A stretch of 64,000 nt of DNA, from the NCBI RefSeq assembly GCF_030463535.1, contig NC_132881.1, positions 42,366,344 through 42,430,343 on the forward strand, read 5' to 3'. Below are positions 20,311 through 31,688 of the stretch, in pieces (within the stretch, counting starts at the first letter, position 1; the number at the start of each line of letters is the position of its first letter). The notes under the pieces are model-generated. The model made no database searches, was not told the DNA's origin, and saw only the letters and a list, made by a program, of their open reading frames with translations. A program made the position numbers and the translations under genes. Source of the DNA: Salminus brasiliensis (taxonomy: Eukaryota > Chordata > Actinopteri > Characiformes > Bryconidae).

Positions 20311-20884
20311 TCAATACATAACTTCTGTACTAAAGTAAAAGTACAGTAGAAATACTGCTGGTGAAACAATACTTGAGTAAAAGTAAAGTAGTCTATCTAA
20401 GGAGTATAATTTCAGTACTTGCTTGAATTATTATATTTGTTAATATTACTTTGATAAACAAGCTTTCCTTAATAGAACTTCTTCTAAATGACATTAAAAG
20501 GTGTCCTCGAATGGAAAACCGTATTTATCTGATCGGGTTGAATAATCAGACTTGGGTACATGGAAAGTGACCAAAGTGACCCTCATGAAAACCTGGCATA
20601 CCCCCCAAAACTGTAAAACAGGCCAATTCCAAAACCTCTTACTCAACAGTCGCCCCCCCACCCGAGAAGCTTTGCCTTTACACAACACTGCAACACCGTG
20701 AAGCGTAATGCAGTGTCCGAAGATGAAAAGCTATGCTAGGCTATGTTATGCTGCTCATCATGAACAGTCACAGTGAGGTTAACCAGCCAATAAAAGCATA
20801 GCTTATCTCTCCCCTCGCCCCTCTGCCCTCTAGCCCACCATAAGAGGAAGCGAAAAAACAGCCCTACAGTCTGCCTTTACCCAC

Positions 20885-21335
20885 ATTAGGGAAAGAATGG
20901 GAGGTTCTGAAGAGCTCACTGAACTCCAGCGTGGTTCTGTATGTAATAGGAGACACCGCTGCACCACCACCAACAGCAAGTCAGCTGGTGAAATTTCCTC
21001 CCTCCTAGATCTTCCTCCATCAGCTGTGAGTGGTGTTATTATTGAACAGTGGAAGAGTTTAGGAGGAACAGCTCACAGAGAGCAGCTCAGCCACAGAGCG
21101 TCTGTCAGACCACGTAAAGTTACAGAGCGGGGTCAGGGCTGAGGGCTGAGCTCAGAGCAGAGTGCAGAAAAGTCTCCAATAACTGCAGCAGAGCTCCAGA
21201 CCTGCTGCTGCTGTTAGAGCTTAGAGCAAAGGGGGACCGACTCCATGTTGATGCATATGGGTTTAGAATGGGATGTCCTAAAAGCTAATAAAAGTGAAAA
21301 TGTAGTGTCCCAATACTTTTGTCCATATAGTTTAG
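20885..21335 (+). mobile_element. Internally deleted Tc1-like element
   Basis: An ATG at 20897 opens MGGSEELTELQRGSV, then SAGEISSLLDLPPSAVSGVI and RPRKVTERGQG, the helix-turn-helix and linker of a Tc1-type transposase. It then stops; the catalytic domain is gone. The 3' end GTGTCCCAATACTTTTGTCC ATATAGT is the terminal repeat shared with the MITE family in this window, so this looks like a relative of the source element. The 5' terminal repeat is not clear. Confidence 0.75.
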
Positions 21336-21479
21336 AATACTTTCACTGTTACTCAAGTAATATTTCGCCTGGAGATTTTTAAGGGGTTTCGTTTAAAGTG
21401 TATTACGTTAAATTAAATGCATTTTCGTTCTTCAGTGAAAGGGAGGTGAGTGATCTCTGCTCACACAACGAATTTCAGT

Positions 21480-21700
21480 CCTATACACTCGTTAAAATGA
21501 AGGTGCTACAAAAGGTTCTTTAAGCAATGCCATAGAATAACCAATTGTGGTTCCCTGAAGAAGCATTTTTCAAGGGATGTAAAAGCATGAATTATCTTTA
21601 AATTGATAAAGAAATTTTATATTAAGCAAAGGTTTTATTATACAAACATATGTACCACTAGAAGAGAACCACTTGTAGCACCTTATTTTATTTTTCGGAG
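21480..21700. repeat. Short GGTTCTT/AAGAACC-type interspersed repeat
   Basis: Contains AAAAGGTTCTTTAAGCAATG, AACCAATTGTGGTTCCCTGA and AAGAGAACCACTTGTAGC. Similar wording recurs at 28948-29030, 59010-59090 and 61230-61310. The class is unknown. Confidence 0.4.
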
Positions 21701-23210
21701 AGTGCACAATTCTGATTTCTGCTGTTATTAGAGAACGCATTAGTGTGTTTATAGGGTATACATTATGTCTGATAGCACATAATGCATTTTAGGACGAAGC
21801 TCTTCTGCTTTTCAAACTACAGAAGGTGGTACTTTATCCAGCCCTGATTCTGACAGACATCCTCAGACCATACTTGGTTCTTCATGATAAATTGTTAAAC
21901 CTTTGTAATTTGATGTTGCCATCCATGCCTGTTAACCTGGTAGACCCTGTATGTAAGCCCACGCCTCAGTGCTTCACCCTCACCCAACTGCATCACTGTC
22001 AAGATTAACATTGCCCAATTTAACTGGCCCTAAAATAGAGCCTTGCGGGACTCCACGAGAGATACTAAAGCTAAACCATTACCAAGTAATTCACAGTAGT
22101 TTCAGGTTCTGCGCTACATTTAATAGCTGAATAATTAACCTGGTGTTCAAAAAAAGGGTCAAACCGGCATCTCCCCAGCCTCGGGGTCCTCCAGTGAGGC
22201 ACGTTCTCTGTCTTTCCTATCGTTCATTTACCCTGTATTGTAGTACCCTGACCAAAAAGCCTTCAGTTCTCATCACCCCACACTTTGCAGCCAGCTGGGG
22301 GGATGCGACTCTTCATTTTTCATCGTGTTTATTTTTTAAGACGTCATCATTAAAAAAATGGAGCCACAAGAAATGACAGTTGATCCCCCTTTTGTTTGTG
22401 TATGTATGTGTGTGTGTTGTGTCATGGCGGCATAGCTAGTCTATTTAACTCTAGTTTGATTGTTTTAAACCTCTGAGGAATGTAATAGGGTGACTGCTCC
22501 TTATTTTACAAACTGATTTCCTTCATCAATCAAAAGGAGATGGAACACATCCACGGCACCTGCAGTGTTTCGGTGTGTTTGTTCGGGGAGGGTTAGGGTG
22601 TTAGTATTTGCTGTTGCTCTGTGCTCTGTTCAGAGGGATGATGGCCTCTCCAGCCTCGTTCGTAATTATCAATATCCTGGGACCAAGTCAGACAAGATTC
22701 TACTATTACTGTCGTTTTCTTTCGTTCGTCATTTCTGTCGGTCATCAATGTTGTCTTCTTTTTGGGCTTTTATTTTGTACTGGTGCTGATTATATATGTG
22801 ATGAAAAAGATATATATATAAGAATGGCTATTTGTAAATATGTTTTTACTACTTTAAATACACCGGAAGATGTGTCTCTACTCTCTGTAAAGATATTACT
22901 GTTTGTTTAAGATAGAGTATTTTTTATTTGCGATTGTTTTTTGGTTTTTGGTTTTTTTCCTCCACTTTTCAACTCATCTGAGCTGTACCATTGCACTTCA
23001 GACAATGTCTTAATACTAATGGGTAATGTAAACTTTCTCTGATTTTTAATTTGAAGGGTTTTTTTTTTTGTTTGTTTTTTTCTAGTCGGAGGATTTGAGT
23101 CTGTTCCTAATGCAGTGCTTTCTTTCTCTTTTCCCTTGTACAGAATTATGGAAATGGTAACACCAGAGACTTACACAAACAGAACAGTTTTTTGTTTTTC
23201 AGAAAAATAC

Positions 23211-23216
23211 AATAAA
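23211..23216 (+). terminator. maml3: Poly(A) signal, probable end of maml3 transcript
   Basis: AATAAA preceded by an A-rich stretch and followed by TTTTCTCGCTG at 23222. It is the strongest signal after the stop codon on this strand before the intergenic repeats begin. Confidence 0.5.
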
Positions 23217-23410
23217 GAGAGAGTTTTCTCGCTGATCATATGAACCACAGTGTGCTCCCTCTCCGTCTGTTTCACGAAGAGCTTTCAGACAAGCCAGGGC
23301 TGGATTCAAAACTTATATTAAATAATAAAAAAAACACCAATACTCTCATGATAATGGCCCTTACAATTCTTAAGATTTTTTTTTTTTTTTAAAACCCTTA
23401 TGCAGGTTTC

Positions 23411-23645
23411 TGCAAATTTACATTTACATTTTTGTCATTTAGCTGACGCTCTTATCCAGAGCGACTTACAAGGTTACTCGTATTACAGAGTTGGGCCAAT
23501 GTAGTGTTAGGAGTCTTGCCCAAGGACTCTTATTGGTGTAGCGCAGCATAGTCACCCAGACTGGGAATCAAACCCCAGTCTCCCACATGGTGTGGTAGCT
23601 CAGTGGCAGGTAGTGGTGTTATCTGTTGCACCACACCAACCACAT
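23411..23645 (-). repeat. tRNA-derived SINE (reverse orientation)
   Basis: Read on the minus strand it has a head with a B-box-like GGGGTTTGATTCCCAGTC, a body, and the tail TAAGTCGCTCTGGATAAGAG CGTCAGCTAAATGACAAAAATG. That tail is the widely shared 3' end of fish SINE/LINE pairs. The same tail ends the LINE fragment at 52690-53030. Confidence 0.7.
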
Positions 23646-23929
23646 AAATACTTTCTTATTTGGAATTTGTTTAGTTTAGGAGGACAATGAGCTCCATTAC
23701 TACAGCAGAGCAGGAAACAATTCTAATGTTTAAAATTACATTACAAATCTGACGTAGACTTTGTTAGAACCTCTCTCAAGAATAAGTTTAAGAAAATTCT
23801 TAAGATACTGGAGAATTAGACCAAAATGTTCTTGGAGGACACTCTTTACACATGCATTTCTGGACAAGTTGAGAGATACAGAACCATCAACTGAAAGGCC
23901 AAAAAAAAAGATATGTTTGTAAAATCAGT

Positions 23930-24345
23930 TAAATTTCCATTTTCCATCCCCAGTTTTAGATGGACAGTTGTCCAACCCACTCATTGGTACTCTCCCCATC
24001 ACATGTAATGCTCCTGACACTGGGTGGGTGAGAGCACATTCCTCCTCCCACACATGCGCAACCAGCCACCGCCTCTTCTCAAACTGCCTCTGATACAATG
24101 TCACCAAGCAACTAACGTGCTCACAGGAAAACTCTGCGTATCCAGCTCTGATACACTGGCCAGCAGACTCCCGCATCACACTGGAGTCATGTGAAGAGGG
24201 AGCGAAGCCAGTTGTGCTCTCCTGGGCTCTGGCTGCTGATGGCAGGCAGCATGACCTGTGCCTTGTGCCATAGTGGCAGAGCCTTAATCTGCTGGACAAC
24301 TCAGAGCCCCTAAAACAAATTATGTTGTGCATGTGATCTGCTTTC
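23930..24345 (+). repeat. Interspersed repeat family R, long copy
   Basis: About 400 bp collinear with 38195-38600: CTCCTGACACTGGGTGGGTG, CCTCTTCTCAAACTGCCTCT, GCTCACAGGAAA, then the AGCCAGTTGTGCTCTCCTGG and CTGCTGATGGCAGGCAGCAT core also seen at 2140-2185. It ends with AATCTGCTGGACAACTCAGA GCCCCT, a possible tRNA-like part. An inverted partial copy lies at about 24585-24680. Confidence 0.6.
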
Positions 24346-24419
24346 CTACCCCACTGGGCCATGGAATTGTCCCCTCCCTCCTATGGCAGCCCAGGTAACG
24401 AGAGTTGTGGTACATGTGA

Positions 24420-25328
24420 ACTTCCGTATCTACTCATTACTTTCTATTAAGTCTTTCAGGCTGACCTACTGACGTCCCAAGAAGCAAGAGGGACTACTCC
24501 AAGTCAGGGAAGCGCTCCTGGGTGGCACAACTGTCTAAGTGTTGACTATTATTGATATTACTCTGCGTTCTTGATACCTCAGTGATGCCACAGCCATTCA
24601 AGGCTCTCTCTGGGAAGGAAAGATGGCTCTCCTTCTCCCCCATCACTCAATCCCCATCAGTGCAATGCTAGCCAGTACGGGCAACTGTTAGTGTTCTCCT
24701 CCAAGTGTGTTCAGCTGTCCAATGGCAGTGTTGGGTTTGTGGCAGTGTCTCAGAGGGAGCATGTGTTCACCTTCACCCTCCCAGTGCTGAAGGCATCGTG
24801 TGATGATGGGGTAGGCCTAGTTAATGGGTGGGAAATGGAAATGACAAAAAAAAAAGACGTGGGGGGAGAAATGAGGTCTGAACAGAAACCCGCCCACCCG
24901 CAGTAGAGCAGCGGTGCTGGATTAAGTCGGCATACTGCACACACCGCGTTAATGATGAAGGAAACAGGAAAGGAGTGGCGGAGGTAAAGAGCGAGACCAA
25001 GAAAGAGAACAATGCTGGAGAGGAGACGTCTCATTAGCATAATTAAGAGCACAAGCTAAAGAGCAGTGCTTAATTTTGTTCAGCAATCAATCAGGCTTCC
25101 TCTCCCCTCTACATTTCTTTGTCTGCCTCGCTTCTCTTTCTCTCTCTCTCTCTCAGTTTCTCTACATATCTCTCTCCCCCTCTCTCTCCTGATCATGATG
25201 AATGGAGAGGTATATGCGTGACACCATCATTACTCATCTTCAAGGGTGAGACATCCTGGAAAAAGGAAAGGAGAGATCGGAGGATGAGGTTTGTTTGGGG
25301 GGGTCGCTTTTAGGAGAGGAGAGACAGA

Positions 25329-25374
<46 letters not shown>

Positions 25375-25615
25375 CACACATCCCCCTTCCCCATGGGAAG
25401 TCCTGCTAAATGGGGTCACGCTGTCCCCCGGCACCTTCTCCATTAGCTGAATAAAGCCAGCTTTAATCTGATCTAATAAAAGCACACCAGGCTCTGAATG
25501 AGCCGTTCACTATCTGAACCCGGACACAAGCAGATTTAACCCAAAGTGCATGGAGAGCAATTTTTCCTGGGAACAGAATTTTTCAGATGTAGAAAATCCT
25601 AAAAGCCTGCATTCA
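24420..25615. other. Intergenic, no gene seen
   Basis: Mixed unique sequence with short (CT)n at 25137-25155, a (CA)n-(TA)n run at 25332-25380 and a (G)8 at 25298. No coding or RNA gene was recognised. Confidence 0.5.
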
Positions 25616-25845
25616 CCAATCAGCCATAACATTAGTACCACTAAAATCATTGAGTAGCTCCATCTACAGTGGTGTCTTGTCAAGGGGTGCGATCTCCATA
25701 TTAGGCAGCAAGTGAACAGTCAGGAAAGCAGGAAAATGGACAAGCATAAGAATCTGAGCCACTCTGACCAGAACCAAACTGTGATGGCTAGACTGTGAGT
25801 GGGTCAGAACATCTCCAAAAGATCAGGCAGGTCATGTGAGGGTTT
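25616..25845 (+). mobile_element. Tc1-like element, 5' end with transposase start
   Basis: Begins CAGCCATAACATTAGTACCA and continues with TATTAGGCAGCAAGTGAACA. An ATG at 25736 opens MDKHKNLSHSDQNQTVMARL, a degenerate Tc1 transposase start, then a stop, then VGQNISK in frame. Only the first part survives. Confidence 0.75.
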
Positions 25846-26449
25846 CAACGCTGGTTCCCAACCCTGGGCCAGGAGGTGGTTTCCTGCTCTTACACACCAC
25901 CTTCAGCTCAGGAAAGGTTTGTTGCTGTAGCTGGATTAGGTGTGTTGGAAGCAGGGTAAAGGGCACGGCGTCCTCCAGGACCACGGTTGAACACCACGGC
26001 CAGGGATTCCTAACCCTGATCCTCAACTTAGTATGTTCAGAAGCTAGACCTGCTGAATCATGTGGCCACTAGGCTATGAAGGTGTGTGTGTGTGTTGGTT
26101 TGATGGATGCTCTGAAACCACAGAGTTCAACGAAGGCAGAGGAGTCCAACAGATAAAAGCAGCATCACGAGGAAGAGCGAGCTGTGTTTGTGTGCATGTT
26201 ACTATGTGTTATTTGTGATAAATGACCCTGATACACATGAAGCAGTGTGTCCTCATAGATCAGCATGGAGTCCTTCAAAAAGGTTAGAATGTGGCGCCCT
26301 CTAGTGGCGTCAAACACAGAATTATGAATAGTGCTGCTGTTCCTGAGCATGGGCTCTTTCAAAACCCTTCATAATGGAGAAGAACCAAAATCCTTTCTAT
26401 AAAAACCTGCTGGATTAGACACCGACTGAACATTTCCAATCAATATTAT

Positions 26450-26816
26450 TTACACCCATCAGCCATAACATTAATACCACCTGCCTAATATTGTATACTG
26501 TCTGACCATTCCAAGCACTGGCCTCCACAAGACCTCTGAAGGTGTCCTGTTGTATCTGGCACCAAGACGTTAGCAACAGATTCTTTACATTTGACCCCTG
26601 CATACACGGAACACCCCACGAGACCTGCAGGATGTTTTGGACATGCTCTGACCCCGTCGTCTAGCCATCATTTTAACACCATCATCACCTTCAAGATCCG
26701 ACTGTTCACTTGCTGCCTAATATATCCAGCACTTTACTGATAAAGCTGCTGTAGATGAAGAGCATCAATGTGTTTCACTTCACCTTTCAGTGGTGTTAAT
26801 GTTATGGCTGATTAGA
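26450..26816 (-). mobile_element. Tc1-like element, internally deleted, both ends present
   Basis: One end is CATCAGCCATAACATTAATA CCACCTGCCTAATATTGT and the other is TCAGTGGTGTTAATGTTATG GCTGATTAG, giving inverted termini with AACATTA/TAATGTT. Inside are GGCCTCCACAAGACCTCTGA, GGCACCAAGACGTTAGCAAC and TCTAGCCATC with the CACTTGCTGCCTAATATATC end region, all matching the antisense of a Tc1 transposase element. Most of the transposase is missing. It could act as a MITE. Confidence 0.75.
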
Positions 26817-27404
26817 GTACATATTCTTAATGAACAGTAAAGAAGGACATCATTTAGTTATTTAGACTCATGGTTCTGTACACCCCCCTACCCCCACCCC
26901 AGCCAGGGGTCCATTACGAATAGACATGATCGGAGACGCCACATCGTCTGTACGCTCACTTCAAGTGCAATGACATCATCAAGTCTGGTTTTAGTGAGAA
27001 CACCATTTGCCACCAGACCAGAAGGCCTCTAGGTTCTAGCAAGTGGGACTATGAGGCTAGCCAAGCTGCATTTGAGAGGTAATGAGGAAAACCAGCTTCA
27101 GAAAGAAAACAAATAGTGCCTCCAGACACAGTTAGCAGGAGTAGTGGTGTACCTAACATTTACACAGCTGGACTATAGTCATTAAATGAATCTGTGGGAG
27201 TCTGGTGAACAGTTTGTTGTATAGGAAGGGGTGCCTGTCTGAACAAAGGTTAGAAAACCTTTAGATTTACGTGCCCAAATTCAGTCCAGGAAGGACTTGG
27301 CAGTCATCAACCAGATCTGGGGTCTTACAGGGCAACCGGTCAATGGAATATTCAGGTCTTGCCAAAGCAATTCTTTGCACTTCACAAGCTGCTGACTTTA
27401 ATGA

Positions 27405-27995
27405 ACAAACCCAATGACCAATTCCGCTGTTACAGTAACACCAGTTCTCCAGCAGATGTCAGTAGATGATGGAGAAAGGCACGTTTACAAGTTAGGGTTC
27501 TGCATTTTGTCTCAAAGATCAAACTTGTTGTTCCAGCTCAGCTCACAGGTAATCAGAGAGCACACACCTGGCCATGTATGTGATGTAAAAGAGAACAGGG
27601 CTCCTCAATCCAGGCAATCTTTCTCTAAGGTTGCTCTAAGGTCCAGTTCCAATGCATAAATGGCCATTGTAGGTGTAGGTCTGAAAGCAATCTGACCAGT
27701 CTGTGGCTACTCAGCCTCATTCACAGCTGTCACCACTCCCTGTCACCAGTTTATGGTGCCTACTGTTGGTGGGTACTCACCACCGCTGACTGGAAGTCAC
27801 AAGTCTTGCTGTTTGACTGGTTTGTCTGGCCATAACAACGTGGCCCTTGTCAAAGCTGTTCAGGTCATCCACCTCTGTTCATTTCTTCCACATCCAACAT
27901 GTCAACTATAAGAACCAACTGTTCATTCACCACCTAAGAGTGTATCTTAAGTGGTAAATGAACAGTTGGTTCTTGTAGTTGACATGTTGGATGGC
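27405..27995 (-). mobile_element. Degenerate Tc1-like element, antisense
   Basis: Contains GATGTAAAAGAGAACAGGGC, AATGCATAAATGGCCATTGT, GACCAGTCTGTGGCTACTCA, GTGGCCCTTGTCAAAGCTGT and CATCCAACATGTCAAC. All are decayed matches, in order, to the antisense of the Tc1 family at 26450. It ends in the inverted repeat listed next. Confidence 0.6.
27891..27993. repeat. Near-perfect 103-bp hairpin (inverted repeat)
   Basis: The left arm 27891-27939 and right arm 27945-27993 are complementary over 49 bp with three mismatches, around a 5-nt loop (27940-27944). The arms start CATCCAACATGTCAACTATA and end TAGTTGACATGTTGGATG. The left arm is the terminal region of the Tc1-like element, so the right arm is a fold-back copy of it. 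Confidence 0.9.
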
Positions 27996-28084
27996 ATAAT
28001 GTAGAAAAGTATCCAGATACGCCTTTTAATAAACAACTTATTGTCAGAAAAGCACTGCCAATATAACAGGCCACCATACCCAAT

Positions 28085-28410
28085 GCTATCCAATAGATAG
28101 AGGGGTCTAAAGACCTGCAGCACTGGGCTGTGGAGCAGTGGAGCTCAATCCTCTGGAGTGCTGGAGCTCTAGCTTATACTTCTGGGATACGTTTGAGTGG
28201 CATTTGTGATCTATAACTAATCCATTATAGATCCATTATCAGTACGTGACCTTACTAATGCTCTTATGGCCATCAAATCCATACAGCAATGTTCCAAAGT
28301 CTACCGTAAAGCTTTTACATCCATTAAAAGCCCTACAGCAGCAACTCCCTATTATTACCACTGATTTCAAAAGCAACTCTGAAAGAACAGGTGTCTACAA
28401 ACTCAGGCAG
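28085..28410 (-). mobile_element. Tc1-type MITE, degenerate
   Basis: In reverse orientation, phrases such as GACCTTACTAATGCTCTTAT, CAGCAATGTTCCAAAGTCTA and GATTTCAAAAGCAAC with ACAGGTGTC follow the order of the MITE consensus. It is heavily diverged. Confidence 0.5.
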
Positions 28411-28599
28411 ACTTTGCCGTCTAAAGGCTGAGTTACACTTTCGCAGCAGATTGTCGTGCACAACTCAGGCCGATGACGCAAACCTGCAATCTCTATGGTA
28501 TCTCAAAGAGAGCTCAAACAAATGCCTGCAGATCTGCTCTGCAAGAGCGCTATTAAATTCAGCTATTTTGAATGCATCTACGAGGCCTCTATAAATGGC

Positions 28600-29025
28600 C
28601 CATCCAAGTAAAGGGCTGCCCAGAAGAACACCTTAATAACACCCAAATCAAAAAGGTGAAACTCTAGAGAGCAAAAAAGGAAGTTAACCTTAGTGTAGTG
28701 GGAAAGTCTCAAGTCAGGGTTAGAGATTAATGTTACTCAGGGTGACCTAAACTCTCCTGAAAACAGCGTAGAAAAGAGACTGATCATCTGAACCTAGACT
28801 CTTGCAGGATCAAAGGTCAAAAGCGTCTTTGCCAGAGCTAAGGTAGGGGGAGATTCTTTGACACCAAGCCAAACCCTTGGACCCTTCGTGTTGCCTTTTC
28901 ATGGTGGTGCAAGTCCAACAGAAACATATAAATAAAGATGCTATAGAGGAACCACTTTTGGTTTCATAAAGAACCATGCATGTGATAGAGATAGAGTAGG
29001 AGGATGAAGAACCTTTTGAAGGTCT
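28600..29025. other. Intergenic, no gene seen
   Basis: No coding signal. A GAACC/GGTTC-type repeat at 28948-29030 resembles the one at 21480. Confidence 0.4.
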
Positions 29026-29027
29026 AA

Positions 29028-29118
29028 AAAACTGGACAACAGTATTTTGAGACTTCTTTATTCATTGTTTCTTCCAAAATAAGGGCATTAAAGTTTATTC
29101 TTCTTTTGTTGGAGTTAA
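29028..29118 (+). mobile_element. Tc1-type MITE, 5' end only
   Basis: AACTGGACAACAGTATTTTG AGAC, GTTTCTTCCAAAATAAGGGC and TTTATTCTTCTTTTGTTGGA match the first 90 bp of the MITE family and then break off. Confidence 0.6.
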
Positions 29119-29119
29119 A

Positions 29120-29950
29120 ATTTACATAATTATTAGTCTGTGTTTACCTCCAATGTTTCATGCTGAGCTGATAATTGAAGAGCAGGTGGCTTGGAGTCGC
29201 TCATTGTCAGAATCTATCTGATGAGGCAAAGGTTAAAGACTAGAGAAGATGCTAAAATGGGGAGGAGATTTCCATTGACCACTCTGTATGCTTAACCCCA
29301 AGGACCAGTTCGGGAAACCAATACCTGTTAGTAGTAGCATGTAACTACATGGTAAGGTCTTGCAGAAAAGGCTAGAAGAGATGAGGACAGATGTGGGTGG
29401 CAGGAACCTGGTGGTCAGAGAATCTGAACTGTTTCATATCAGCCATGTTTGCAGTAGAAAGTGCCACCAGGAGGGCAGAGACTGATCACATTAAGTTGCA
29501 AAGATGGAAATTTTATAGTAATTTAACCTGACTACATAAAACCAAACACTAGTCCAAGAATGGTCAATCTGCAACAAAATCTATCTCTACTAGGTGTTAA
29601 AAACCTTCTAGTGACAGCTTTTGTCACATGGATATCCCACAGTTCTGTATTTTGTCTGATTGCCTCTATAACAGACTTCACTTTGGGAATAAGCTCTAGA
29701 ATTGTGAACAGCTACTTCATTACTATTATTATTATTATTATTACAGATCTTAAACAGGAGACATGGTCAAATACAGTCTCCCCTGTAGGGACTGGAATGG
29801 ATATAAGCTGCTCAATCTTATCTACATCTACACATGTTGAACAACTTGAAGAACCTGGCATGTTGGTGATAAACCATCCAATCTTTAGGTGAGCAAATGT
29901 ACAGCAAGAGATAATATTCACCTAAATTCAAGTAAAAACACGTAATGAAT
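29120..29950. other. Intergenic, no gene seen
   Basis: Apart from a short (ATT)n at 29720-29742, nothing recognisable. The open frame near 29560-29892 has no family resemblance that I can support. Confidence 0.4.
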
Positions 29951-29959
29951 TCTTACTGA

Positions 29960-30235
29960 AGAGATGGTTGTTGACTTCAGGAGAGTGCAAAGTGAACATC
30001 AACATCATCAAGCATCAAGTTATCAAGTTATTTGGTATTCACATTGCAGAGAACATCACCTGGTCCCTCCACACCAGCTCCATAGCTAGGAAAGACAGGC
30101 CGCACCTCTATTTCCTGTGGAGAATGAGAACCACTCATCTCCCCCATCCAACCTCACTATGTCTGTGTCTGTCTTACCACTATCAATGCCATTTTCACCA
30201 CATGTTTTGGTGCATGATGGTTCCTCCCACTCAGT
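29960..30235 (+). pseudogene. LINE reverse transcriptase C-terminal remnant
   Basis: Reads VNINIIKHQVIKLFGIHIAE then NITWSLHTSSIARKDRPHLY FLWRMRT. This resembles the post-catalytic part of L2/CR1-type reverse transcriptases, where the intact LINE in this window has ESLKFLGTTISRDLKWEKNT and AQQRMYFLRQLKK. Only about 80 codons survive. Confidence 0.65.
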
Positions 30236-30239
30236 GTTG

Positions 30240-30830
30240 ATTCATTTCTCAGTGTACTGGCAGACAGAATGGTTCTGAAGCAGTCAAGCAAGCTGCCCAA
30301 GCCCTGACACTACCTCCACCATGCTTGGCAGAAGAGCTTGTTTGTTTTGGATCATACAGATCCATTCTGTCCTCAAACTTTGGTCTTTCCATTATTTTGA
30401 CAGTGGTTAATCCTGGTCTTATTAAAAATAGCACCGGTTCGAGACCTTCCTTTTAGTGTCAGAAAACACAGACCAATCTAAGGATGTTTTCACAAACACC
30501 CCTTGTTATCAGTTCTGTCAAAGTGAACCCTGAAGGGAACCAACTGCAAAAACCGTTCTGCTCCCCTTTAGTACTGATGAGTACTCAAACCACCATCTGT
30601 TCACCACAAGTGTTCTGTGTTTGGCACAGGAAATGAGGGCTGCTGCAACCCTGTGATCACTGATAGTAAAAGTAGCAAAAGTAAAAGTCTAGTCTAGTCA
30701 GAAACATCTGCACAACCCCTCAAGATCTCTCTTCAACACTGACCTGTGTGACCTGACCTGGGTCAGGAGCTTCATCTCTGCAGTGTGAACAACCTGATAT
30801 CTTCTGATATGTCAGTAGACATAAGTAAAC
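30240..30830. other. Intergenic, probable unclassified repeat
   Basis: CTACCTCCACCATGCTTGGC AGAAG and CAAACTTTGGTCTTTCCATT are phrases I associate with fish DNA-transposon sequence, but I cannot assign a family. The remainder shows no gene. Confidence 0.35.
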
Positions 30831-30834
30831 TCTC

Positions 30835-31213
30835 TGGAGCAGGTAAACATCAACCTATTGGCACCATGCGGCCTAATGCCAGGCAAGAGCTAGAGGGGTG
30901 TAATAAAGCCCCCCAGCATTGTTTAAACTGTGGAGCAGTGGAAGAACTGTGTTCTCTAGAATGATGGTCGTGCTCCATCCAGTACTTTTGGAATGATCCA
31001 ACATCCTGACCTCACTAATGCTCTTGCCACTGAATACAATCAAATCGTCACAGCAATGCTCCTCCAAAATCTAGCAGAAAGTCTTCTTCTCTGGACAGTA
31101 GAGACAGTTACTCCAACAAAAGCAGGATAAACTCTTTTTTTTAATACCCTGGTGGATTTTGTATTGGATTGACAACATGAATGAGCAGGTGTCCCAATAC
31201 TTTTGTCCATACA
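30835..31213 (-). mobile_element. Tc1-type MITE, near complete, reverse
   Basis: Reverse-orientation copy with CTAATGCCAGGCAAGAGCTA, GGGGTGTAATAAAGCCCCCC, CCTCACTAATGCTCTTGCCA, GCTCCTCCAAAATCTAGCAG, ACTCCAACAAAAGCAGGATA and the terminal repeat GTGTCCCAATACTTTTGTCC. It ends 50 bp upstream of the ART copy 1 promoter module. Confidence 0.75.
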
Positions 31214-31262
31214 TAATGTACCTCTTACCATTAGTTTTTTTCATTTTTTTTCACTTTCAGTT

Positions 31263-31320
31263 TACACCACAGATGATACGTGCGGAAGCTGCAGATCCGT
31301 TGGTGACCCCTGACTAAAAA
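31263..31320 (+). promoter_or_regulatory. ART copy 1 upstream conserved module
   Basis: ACACCACAGATGATACGTGC, then GGAAGCTGCAGATCCGTTGG and TGACCCCTGACTAAAA, align with the module upstream of copies 2-4 (ACACCATAGGTGATACGATA, CGTGAAAAAGATGCAGATGC, TTTGGTTAACCTTGAGTCAC in copy 2). The AP-1-like GAGTCA is changed here. A candidate 5' UTR exon ends at ACCAG|GTTAGT near 31482. Confidence 0.5.
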
Positions 31321-31688
31321 GTGATAACGCAGGCAAGGCTTCTTTCCTCACTTTAGCTGGCCGCTCATCTCCAGAGCCACCACTACCACTTCTGTGCTTA
31401 TTCTGGACACCGAGATCCTAAAAGAGCAAACGTTATCTGTGCCGTTGCGCTTGTTGGAGGTCCCCGCTCTACCAAGACCAGGTTAGTAAAATGTCTTTGA
31501 GCTGATGGGATGATGGCGTTGGTATAGCTGCTGTGTAAAATTAGTATTGTGTGTGTGTGTGTGTGTGAAATTCAGTTTTTTATTTCAAATCTGTGCTGTC
31601 CTGATTGCCGTTCTTTTTTATGAGTTTATGAGATCCTCTGATTTCTCCCTGAGGTCTGAGAGTTGTCTGTTAGAAAAGATTTGAGCTG

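Larger units (their letters stand above)
18151..23235 (+). other. maml3: maml3 3' UTR candidate
   Basis: Sequence between the maml3 stop and the poly(A) signal at 23211. It includes a partial exon duplication, a (CT)n/(CACT)n tract and a Tc1-like insertion. An earlier AATAAA at about 18574 could give a short 3' UTR, so the extent is an inference. The stretch at 22400-23235 is T-rich and lacks recognisable elements, as expected of a UTR. Confidence 0.5.

Noticed and set aside
19707-20349. 200-codon serine/leucine frames
   Set aside because: They are translations of (CT)n and (CACT)n simple repeats and exist in overlapping frames.
23560-23640. Functional tRNA gene
   Set aside because: Only a B-box-like part is present and it is joined to a SINE body and tail.
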